Shown here: in pieces, positions 55,030 through 64,000 of the stretch
How the letters are laid out: every line of letters starts with the position of its first letter
How positions within the stretch are numbered: position 1 is the stretch's first letter
Assembly (NCBI RefSeq): GCF_963676685.1
Contig: NC_092350.1
Location: forward strand, 43,631,705-43,695,704
Origin: Mytilus edulis
Taxonomy: Eukaryota > Mollusca > Bivalvia > Mytilida > Mytilidae
DNA length: 64,000 nucleotides
Direction of reading: 5' to 3'
Program-made: the position numbers and the translations under genes
Notes under the pieces: generated by a model
Seen by the model: only the letters and a program-made list of their open reading frames with translations
What the model was told of the DNA's origin: nothing
Databases searched by the model: none

Positions 55030-56420
55030 CGAAACAAAATATTCCTTTATTGTATATATAATCAAGATATACAAAACTATGTACAAGTACAGAACAAGTG
55101 TTTTCTAAAATAAGTGAATAAATTACTTCTTTTGTTAATATGACTAATGAAGCAATATTTTTTGTATACGTGTGGTTTTAATGATATAATTAGAATATCG
55201 GAAAAGTTTATAAGTGAGATGTACAACTTTAAAAAGATACAGGAAGATCTAATATGAATGCCAATGAGACAACTCTCCATGAAAATCACAATTTATAAAT
55301 TATAGGTCAAGGTACGGTCTTCAACACGGAGCATTGGCTCACGTCGAACACCAAGCTATAAAGGGTCTTAAAAATGCTATTGTAAAACCATTAAAACGGG
55401 AAAACCAACGATTAAATCTATATAAAAACGAGAAACGAGAAACACTTATGAATCACATCAACAAAATTAAACTTTTCAACATATTTTAATCGCGGTATTG
55501 GTAATCTCACCAACCAATCCCTATAACTTTTGTGTATATTTTTTTAATTGTCCGAAGGCGTTTTCAAGGCTTTAGGTTATTTTATAATGTGTGACAGAAG
55601 TGTGAAAAGCTATATATCGTACAATCACTTAACCATGCATCGTCCAGAAGGATGTATGAGTCAGCGATGCACCGTACACAACGATTATAATAAAGAAGCA
55701 TATCAAATGAGACTAGCGCCAACTTCTTTGATAAATATTTGCACATGTTTATTGTAAGCGGTCCTGTTTTGGGGGAAACATATAATCATCAACCTAAGAC
55801 TGAAACATTTCTTAAAACAACAATTTTGCTTAGATTGACGTACACATTGATATTATGTAAACAAAACAAAGATTTGCTTAACGTGTCAGATACAAATCGA
55901 TCATGCCCGCTTGGTTAGTACCTATATCCGCTGTACCAATGATACACGGCGCAGAAGCAACTGCAACAATAACAACCAAAAACATCAGTGCACCTCTACT
56001 GGAACAAATGTCACAAGAACCCTGTATTGAAAGAAACATCGTGTCCTACTGCTTAAAACTCAAAATATCTCTAAACAAAAGTAAAGAAAAACCCATCTCT
56101 GATCGACAGTATACATTAGCCATGAACGCATGCATGACTGTAGTCTGCGGAATGTTTCAGATTGTTGTGATCGTCATGTCCTACAGTCTGGTTTGTTTAA
56201 CTGAATTGAGATCTGAACTAGGGTTAGCATTTATATCGCACTGCGGATGGTAAACAACTTTCTTCTGTAAATGTTCTTGTAATTCAAAATACAGTTTGAC
56301 TCCCAGTAAAGATCTAAAGTGGCTCTATGAAATATTAGCAATACACAGTCTTTACTTAAATTAAATGTTCTGTTTTTGAGAATCAAATTCCTTGTTTCTT
56401 TTTTTTACAACAGCTGCAAG
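55030..56420. other. Intergenic; small repeat at 55235-55300, unassigned 116-codon frame at 55903-56253
   Basis: GAATGCCAATGAGACAACTC near 55257 belongs to the small family seen at 32250. The + frame at 55903 starts MPAWLVPISAVPMIHGAEAT and has a hydrophobic stretch (CGMFQIVVIVMSYSLVCL). The opposite strand also has a hydrophobic frame. I do not recognise either and cannot support a gene. Confidence 0.3.
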
Positions 56421-56424
56421 CATC

Positions 56425-56545
56425 TGAAAGAGAGACAAAAGATACCAGAGGGACATCACATGTCATAAGTCGAAAATAAACTGACAATGCCATTGCCAAA
56501 AAAAAGGAAAACACCCACAGACAAACAATAGTACCAGTAGCACAA
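56425..56545 (+). repeat. Interspersed repeat fragment, 'gataccagagggac' family
   Basis: AAAGATACCAGAGGGACATC, GAAAATAAACTGACAATGCC and CAAACAATAGTACCAGTAGC match the family. Confidence 0.8.
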
Positions 56546-59135
56546 CCTTTGATAGCCGTGACCTTGATTTCTTGACTTGAGCCGGCTGCTGTTTTATCTG
56601 TATGTCTCAAAGAAACATTAGAGGACGGCAACAGTGGTTTATAGATGTTAACGTTTTTAACCAAAGCGAGGGGAAGTCCTAAAATTCCAAAAAAAAAAAA
56701 TCAATTCGGTTGTGTTAACAACATGTAACCCGTGTCATGCGAATCAAAAGTATCAACATGTTACGAACAAGAGTGGTACTCAAATTAATTACAAATTTTC
56801 AGATCTGATCTGATACTTTGTATCTAAAAATCTTTTATAAACCGCAAAAAGATGTTGCTAGTAAGTTAGGTCACGACAGAGCTTAAAGGTATCACTTTTT
56901 TGTAATACGGTGATATGTTAACTTGTTTTCTTTCTATTTCAGTCGCCAGTTGTTCTTCATAATTTAGTTTATGTCCACGTTCGAGATTCAGGTGTCACAA
57001 TTGAAACAGAATCTGATAAAACGTCCGGGGGCACATGAGATAACCCCTATTTTCAGTATGGTTCGTGTTGATATTTGGTAGTCTATGACTTTTACCATGC
57101 CGTTTTGACATTATCGTCGATTAATATGTTTGAATATCCATTTGAAATCTGCAACCTTTTTTAAGCAGTCAGGAGTACAACCCTGTTCATGAAGTCCCTG
57201 ATGACTCAACATGCACAAGCGTAAAATACATTTGAGATATGTGCATATTATACGATGGCGCAGGGGAGTGTAGTACATTGGGATGTGGGTAAATTGACAA
57301 TTGGAAAGTCGCCCTCCAAAATTTGTTATAAATTTTTGTTTGTAGTCGTCAATCTGTCTCAGTCACAAAGAAAAGGTCAAGATATGAAGCAAACATTCTA
57401 GTTTCTGTAGTATCCATTATCACAAGCTAACTGAGTTTAAGTACTGACTTACTAATGTGTGGGTAAAAGAGAGACAAGAAATCTTCAATATAATCTTCAG
57501 CAAAACTAAGCAAAATGGTTGTCTTCAGGTCTTTGAAAAGGTTCTGCATTTCAAATTGCAGTGCAAACTGTAAATACCACTATGTTATGTAGACTTATGC
57601 ATCATTCGTATTCACTTATATTATAAACAATTTTCAAGCGAAAACGATGAACCACAGATGTACATCTATGAATGAACTTAAGTTACAATCATATGCGAAA
57701 TTTCGGGTAAATTTCATCATAACACCAATCAACTGTGTCAAAAATACCTCGATTTACTGTATGTGGTAAAAAAAAATCAATTATTCCACTTCCGCATTTA
57801 GAAAATAACACTATGTAAGGGAATAAACAAAATGTTTGCTTCTTTGACCTGTTAAAGCCAAGTTTCAACGGACTTTCTAGTTTTGTAATCCTTTTGGGAT
57901 TTTGTCTGATCCCTATTTCTTAAATAAACAATCGAAAACTTATTTTGACTCTTATATAAATAAAATCATATTATCACAACCTCCAAAAAGAATTACTGAC
58001 ACGCAAATAATTCAACGAAACAATAAAATATCAACAAAAACAAGTAATATCAAGTCCAAAATATTAAAGGAAAACTATGTATTCAACCCAATCATGGACG
58101 GGACACAACTATTCGGATTTTTTTGGTTAAATTCAATGATTAATTGCAGAGATTTTAGAATGTTTAAAAAAATCTTTTTAAACAATCTTACTTAAAAAAA
58201 AAAAATGTGTACATGAAAAGAAAAAAGGCAGTTTTACCACTTTATAGTTGATACGATATAATCCATTCATCAGCGCTTTATTGTATCATGTTGGAATCAG
58301 GTAAAACACACAATTTCCCAATTAACAGAAGATTTTACCTTCATAATTTGTCATCAAAAGGCTTTTAAGATTATCTTTTTCGCCTAATGCATAGAGCATT
58401 ATGTCTGATGTTTGAATAACATTAAAAAAGAAAGATATTCGAGGACAGCTTTTGAATAAAAAGCCAAGCTGCATGCCACTAAAGACAAAAATCTTAAATA
58501 AAAAAAACCCAACATACGACTTTTTGACGACCAATCTTAAATTCAAGTAAAATAATTTTTCTATGACTGTGCGAATTTTTAGCCGTATACCTTGAAGTGA
58601 AATTAAACTCCTTTCACAATCAACTTTTTCCTATTCTGTCACTGCATAAGAACCGAACAATTGAAAACATATTCATCTGCATTTTCGTAATAACGTCTAC
58701 ACTGAACACAGATGTATAATAGCCACATGATAAGATTTGATAGATATTCTGGAAGTGGTTGAAAAAACCTTATAACAGATTCATCATGACGCTAAGACAA
58801 TGTGAAGTACAATGATATATCAACATCAATCGTATTAGGACCTAGTGACACTGAAGTTATGAATTGCCAATCAGACTTTCGATTCAGCTTAAAAAGTAAA
58901 ACAAGTTCGTAAATAATGATAAGATATATAAACAACATATTTTCAGACGTACTTCTCATCTGTCAGTGTCAAAGACATTCCCTTGAAATGCTATGTCGAG
59001 AAACTTTAAAGTTGATAGTCACGTAAACATACATCAGGAAATAAATAAGATAGTTTATACCGTTTTACTTCACCAACAGGCACACATGTCTTTAATATTG
59101 ATTGGAAAACAGAAAAGAGAAAAGACCTTAAATAA
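56546..59135. other. Intergenic AT-rich DNA
   Basis: I see only short frames and A/T tracts. Confidence 0.35.
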
Positions 59136-60000
59136 ACAGCTGCGCCATGAGCGCATGATACGCCCGACGTCTTGTGTGGAAGTTTTATGCAATAATCATA
59201 AATAGTTTCTGAGAAAGTTTTAAGCAATAACCATATATTGTTTTTGAGACACGGCGGGGACATGTGAAATCCCCAACCCTGTTTTTTTTACAAAAAACTA
59301 AATTGCACGAAAATAAAATTTTGAATCAAAACCAAAAAGTATACAGATCTTTAGATTAATATAACAAAGAAGTGTGTAAAGTTTTAAGCAATAATCATAA
59401 ATGGTTTTTGAGATACGGCACAACATGTAAAAAAATCCTCCCCATTTTTTACAAAATACTCAATAACTCAAAAATGAAATTTTGAATCATCACCAAAAAG
59501 TATACAGATCTTCAGATTAATATAACAAAGACATGTGTAAAGTTTTAAGCAATAATCATAAATCGTTTTTGAAATATGGTGCGACATGTAAAAAACCCCT
59601 CCCCCATTTTTTACAAAATACTCAATAACTCAAAAATAAAATTTTGAATCATCACCAAAAAGTATACAGATATTAAGATTAATATAACTAAGAAGTGTTT
59701 AAAGTTTTAAGCCATAATTAAGAATCGTTTTTGAGATACGGTGCGACATGTGAAAAAAACACACCCCTGTTTTAGTTACAAAGTGCCGTAACTCAAAAAG
59801 TTTAAATCTTATTTTCACCAAAAAGTATACAGATCATTTGACCATCAGAAGAAACAACTATGTTAAGTTTCATGAAATTTGGATAAGTCGTTCTCAAGTT
59901 ACGGTGCGACATGTTTACGCCGGACAGACAGACGGACAGACGGACAGACGGACATTTGTATACCATAATACGTCCCGTCAAAATTTTGACGGGCGTATAA
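59136..60000 (-). mobile_element. Inverted copy of the palindrome-ended repeat
   Basis: It is the reverse complement of the element at 34841-36071, ending in the same palindrome CCCGTCAAAATTTTGACGGG (59974-59993) beside a (GGACAGAC)n run at 59931-59952. It has about four internal units against six in the other copy. The other end (GCATGATACGCCCGACGT) is also shared. Confidence 0.8.
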
Positions 60001-60700
60001 AAATAGTTCGTGTCATCGAAAAAATGAAATTTCATATTAAATAAAAAAAGAAAATTATAAATGTATCAAACACGGCTGCACAAAGTTAAATTTTAACGTA
60101 ATCAATACTAAGGACAATATATAATACACATTTGTGCAGAATTTTTAGTCTTGGACAGAAAACCAGAAACGTATTGACTTATTCGCGCAAACAGTAAATG
60201 GTATCATTATATACAGCGATAGTTCTATTTACACAGTTGACATGCGTCGTTCAGATAAATCTACATGATATTCAATGACTGACCTTATACAGTTTTTACC
60301 TCTCAGACATGTTCAAGTAATCTCCAAAATTTGTTTTCTTTCACGAGGCGGGGACACTAACATCAACACATTTATCCCTCATGCATTGAACAAACGTTCC
60401 GTGTTGTTGTTTATTACATGTTGACATTGTGGACATAATTATGTGTATGCTTGTTATTGAATTATAGACTTAAACCATTCGTACTCGTTTAAAAAAAAAT
60501 CATATTTCTAAACGGCACAATATTATGGGACTGGTTGAAGCTATTTAACACTGTTCGTGGAAATGAAAGGGTTGAGAGCTCAGATACATGTTCTACACAG
60601 TCATATTTGTAATGTATCCATCTCAGTACATTATATACCTATAACTCTGATTCAGTGGAAAAAAGTTTTAAAAAATAGATACAAACAAAAATACCGATTT
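60001..60700. other. Intergenic DNA
   Basis: Nothing is recognised. Confidence 0.3.
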
Positions 60701-60719
60701 CCAAATAAAATTTTAAAAA

Positions 60720-60845
60720 AGAAAAGTAAATTATCAAATGGCCGAATCAAACGATCAAACACATCAAACATAAGAAAAACAGTTGTTATATTTTTAACTT
60801 GGTACATGTACAGGTTATGGCTGCTTTGTGTATATATCTAACCAA
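60720..60845 (+). repeat. Interspersed repeat fragment, 'ctgacttggtaca' family
   Basis: GATCAAACACATCAAACAT and TTTTTAACTTGGTACATG match the 5' part of the copies at 15150 and 46000. Confidence 0.6.
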
Positions 60846-61330
60846 CAAAAATTATAGTATAATGTAGGCCGTTCGTTTAATCTTTGTTCTTTCTTATGTT
60901 TATATAATTATCTCTTTGAAATTCGATGCAATTCAGGTGGGATTTTCTCAAATTATACCTCATCATAGTAGTAACACTTTCTTTGCTGTTAGTCTGTATG
61001 GTATCAAACAGGATGGCTAAATATTCTGTTAGACGATTAGTTTTTTGTATCTAATTTCATAATCAATCTTTTAAGCTGCATATAGACTTTTTCATTGCTA
61101 CCATTACTAAACAGCTAAACATGATTTTATGTATGCCTGTCTTTGAAAATGAAATCAATTGATGGTGTTTGATTGACGATGGTACTAAAATGATGTTATT
61201 ATGACAACTTTTAAACACATCTTACATTACATTTTGGAATATCTAGCATTACAATAATCAGAACCTCTGCTATATCATTGATGTGATTATCGTCGACAAT
61301 GTTCTGTTCAGAACCTGATTAAATCATTAA
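60846..61330. other. Intergenic AT-rich DNA
   Basis: Nothing is recognised. Confidence 0.3.
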
Positions 61331-61445
61331 ACGGGACGAGAGACACCAGAGGAACATTCAAATGCATAAATCAAAAATAAACTGACAAAGACAAACAGGC
61401 AAACAATAGTTCACAAAACATAACATAACAAAAATAAAAATAAAA
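61331..61445 (+). repeat. Interspersed repeat fragment, 'acaccagaggaac' variant
   Basis: ACGGGACGAGAGACACCAG, CAAATGCATAAATC and AAATAAACTGACAAAGACAA follow the order of the 'gataccagagggac' family. Confidence 0.7.
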
Positions 61446-61844
61446 TCAAAATGCATCTTTTACTCCAGATTTTGATTGCCTTACCCCAAATTTCACAACA
61501 TTTGAGATTTGTAATTTTCGATTTCCCAAAGGTTCATCATTTTGATATAATTGACTGACATCTTCAACTGTTGCACTTAAGAGACGCTGAACAATTCTTA
61601 TATCTGTGTAACGTTCGTCTGTTGTACAATATCTCTAGTCTGCTATCATTGAAGTTATAGTTACATGTTGAACTACTCTTGAAGAGTATGCACACAAATA
61701 GAATAAATAAAGGCAACAGTAGTATACTGCTGTTCGAAATTCCTAAATCGATAGAGAAAGCAACAAATCTGGGTAACAAACTAACACTGAGGGAAACACT
61801 TCAATTATAAGAGGAGAACCACGACACAGCAAAAACACAACACT

Positions 61845-61990
61845 AAATTGTAACACATTTTCCTGACTTGGTACAGGACATTTAAAAAAAAACAATGTTG
61901 GATTAAACCTGGTTTTGTGGCTAGCCAAACCTAGCACTTTTATGGCAATGTTAAATCAGGTGAGGAACGTTTTATATAAACTTCTGCACA
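61845..61990 (+). repeat. Interspersed repeat fragment, 'ctgacttggtaca' family
   Basis: TTTTCCTGACTTGGTACAGG and CCTGGTTTTGTGGCTAGCC match the minus-strand copy at 63560-63665. Confidence 0.7.
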
Positions 61991-62164
61991 TTATTAAGGA
62001 AAAATAAATACACTGCATAATTGAAATATTAGTTTGATTAGAAATCGAACATTGAATCACACAGCATATATGTTTATTGTTACTATCAAAATTAGGTGAC
62101 CTAGTCGTTGTATCTTTGTCCCTACTCAGAGGTTAGTTTTGTAGATACTAGGAATGTCGTTGTC

Positions 62165-62640
62165 TGTAAAATATGGGCGAAAGACACCAGAGGGACAGTC
62201 AAACTCATAGATAACAAATAAACTGACAACGCCATGGCTAAAAAAGAAAAAAGACAAAAGACAAATAATAGTACACAATACACAACAAGGCAAACTAAAT
62301 ACCAAGCTACACGAATCACATCAAAATTAGAGGTGAACTCAGGTGCTCTGGAAGGATAAGCAGATCCTGTTCCTCATGTGATTCCCGTCGTGTTGTTCAT
62401 GATGATAAAATTCCGTCATTAGTCTAAGTTAGTAGGTCACATTCATGAAAAGGGAACGAGATTACAGATTAAGAACATATCTGATATCATCTGTTAAACG
62501 GATATTCCTAAACGGTAAACAAACTCGTGATGGCGTCCGTAAAGTTAAAGAAGGGATAATTCTACGTCATCATTTGGAACCCTTGGTTTAAAAGCTTTAT
62601 TGTGAGCAGCAATTCTCTGTCACTAAAATCATGATAGGAA
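62165..62640 (+). repeat. Interspersed repeat, 'gataccagagggac' family, longest copy
   Basis: It runs from GGGCGAAAGACACCAGAGGG through CAACGCCATGGCTAAAAAAG, CAGGTGCTCTGGAAGGATAA and GCGTCCGTAAAGTTAAAGAA to CTTTATTGTGAGCAGCAA. It shows that the shorter fragments elsewhere are pieces of a unit of at least 475 bp. No protein is evident. Confidence 0.8.
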
Positions 62641-63037
62641 ATACAAGCCCGGGAATATCGTATCAATTGGGAGATAAATATTTCGTATGGATTATACAGA
62701 AAAAACATCATTATGTGATTAAAATCTAAACTGAATGATATTATTTTAAAATATAATTCGAGAATTAACCTTTTAAAAAATATTTTGAGACTATCAAAAG
62801 AAAAGATGGGGTCACATTGCGTTTTTTTCCGGCTAAAATACAAAATAGCAAAATTTCACGTCGATTCCTTCAGAAAATGCACTGTTCCAGGTTTACTTGC
62901 CCTTTAAATTCCAATTCAAAATAATACAAATCAAGCAAAACAATCTACACTTGTAAAAATATTAATATTCATAAGTTATAATCTTATAAATTTGTTTTTT
63001 TAAATGCAAATTTACATTAGTTATCTGCATTCCTGAA

Positions 63038-63325
63038 TCAAATTTTGTTAACTTGATTGAAAATCTCGTCCTTAAGATCTCTGTTGTTTTTCAATCCAAT
63101 ATTTCGAAGACACCCATACCACCTTAATTGACTAGGATTGCTAGTTTTCCTATCGAAGGTCTGCGGTTTTTCTCCGGGCACAAAGAAGTGTTGTTTATTC
63201 TGCTTCAAGAACCTCAATAACTTTTTCACTGACTGTTGAGCTATATCTTGATAGTCTGATGCACGCCGTTTCCAAATGATTTTTTTTATAAAGTATAACA
63301 TTGTATAAATACAAATAATAGACAC
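63038..63325 (-). CDS. Possible coding exon of unknown family
   Basis: The downstream two thirds of the 95-codon frame looks protein-like: QDIAQQSVKKLLRFLKQ, FFVPGEKPQTFDRK, QLRWYGCLRNIGLKNNRD, ending NQVNKI and a stop. The first third is AT-rich and may be intron. I do not recognise the family and see no partner exon in the window. Confidence 0.3.
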   Translation of the reverse strand: MSIICIYTMLYFIKKIIWKRRASDYQDIAQQSVKKLLRFLKQNKQHFFVPGEKPQTFDRKTSNPSQLRWYGCLRNIGLKNNRDLKDEIFNQVNKI

Positions 63326-63394
63326 ACAGGATTGAGTAAAAAACGGCTCTTCAACTTTGTACTTGTTTTGGCTTTCGTACTTTTTTTCATCTGA

Positions 63395-63438
63395 GCGTCA
63401 CTGGTTAGTCTTGTGTGGAAGAAACGCGCGTCTGGCGG
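63395..63438 (+). ncRNA. Hammerhead-like motif, decayed copy 8
   Basis: GCGTCA, CTGGTTA (consensus CTGATGA), a broken stem II (GTCT/GGAA), GAAA, CGCGCGTC and TGGCGG. Stem I and the cleavage site are mostly kept, but the core and stem II are lost. Inactivity is predicted. Confidence 0.6.
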
Positions 63439-63479
63439 ATTAAATTAAAAACCCTGTACCTTTTGTTAGCTAGCTATTA

Positions 63480-63690
63480 TTTGTGTGTTTCTCTCTCCTA
63501 AATGTTCTCCCATTCATTTGTATTGTAGTCCTGTCATGTAATATTGTCATTTTAATATTATATTTAACATTGCCATACAAGCGGGAGGTTTAGCATGCCA
63601 CAAAACCAGGTTCAACACACCATTTTGTTCTTAAAATGTACTGTACCAAGTCAGGAAAATGGCCATAGTTATATTATAGTTTGTGTCTGT
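63480..63690 (-). repeat. Interspersed repeat, 'ctgacttggtaca' family, minus strand
   Basis: The reverse complement holds CCTGACTTGGTACAGTACAT, AACCTGGTTTTGTGGCATGC and TTGTATGGCAATGTTAAATA. The frame at 63595 lies within or just past it and is probably noise. Confidence 0.7.
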
Positions 63691-64000
63691 ATGTGTTACA
63701 TTTTAATGTTGTGTGTTCGTAGTTTTCCTCTTATATCTGATGTGTTTACCACAGTCTTAGTTTGTAACCCGGAGTTGTTTTTCTCTCCAACGATTCATGA
63801 ATTTCGAACAGCGGTATACCCCTGTTGCCTTTATTCATATGGTCACTTAGAACTCGATTATATAATTTGAGTTTAATTGACAATCATATCACTGACAGAC
63901 TTGACAGTATTTGTAATCACTTATCGTTATGATGGAATTTAAGACAATAACCGTTCCTTTGTCACGTCAAGCAGTTTTGATGTTAAGTTCAAGTGCATCT

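Noticed and set aside
55903..56253. 116-codon frame with a hydrophobic stretch
   Set aside because: No family is recognised, no splice context is seen, and the opposite strand is equally open. It is kept only as a note.

Overview
The window is animal nuclear DNA, most likely from a marine mussel (Mytilus or a close relative). It is AT-rich, its two confident genes are split by GT-AG introns, and most of the rest is dispersed repeats of kinds I recognise from Mytilus-like bivalve genomes. These include the repeat with the 'gataccagagggac' core, the repeat with the 'cgcctccgggtgcggga' core, and the short repeat carrying 'CTGATGAGTC...GACGAAACGCGCGTCTGG'. I see no rRNA gene, CRISPR array, bacterial operon or convincing tRNA gene.

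Gene 1 (8924-13416, +) has four exons with matching splice phases and encodes about 286 residues: a signal peptide, a cysteine-rich PAN/apple-like segment, then a vitelline membrane outer layer protein 1 (VMO-I)-like domain. A TATA box lies about 70 bp before the ATG.

Gene 2 (22459-51272, +) has six exons with matching phases and encodes 1610 residues. Its order is a HEPN domain of the DZIP3-like class with an R-N-P-W-A-H motif, a helical linker, a P-loop STAND-type NTPase (GEPGIGKS) and about 26 ankyrin repeats. This is an NLR-like layout and an innate-immune or RNA-targeting role is plausible, but that is inference. An in-frame stop cuts the protein 52 codons before the next stop, and ankyrin-like sequence continues past it.

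Its introns, especially intron 1 (15.9 kb), are packed with mobile elements. These are a decayed minus-strand LINE split by another element, a decayed BEL/Pao-like polyprotein, a TTAA-flanked piggyBac-like MITE, a TA-flanked Tigger/pogo-like element, and several elements that start with a hairpin followed by CCGTC-rich DNA. A PIF/Harbinger transposase remnant lies at 18461 and a LINE 3' end at 5038.

The main non-coding result is that one abundant short repeat encodes a type I hammerhead ribozyme fold. Eight copies are present. One (37445-37488) has every core base and full stems I and II. Two others sit in a 354-bp tandem dimer (40983-41692), the layout expected of retrozymes.

The region from 51.4 to 64 kb holds only repeats and unassigned DNA.
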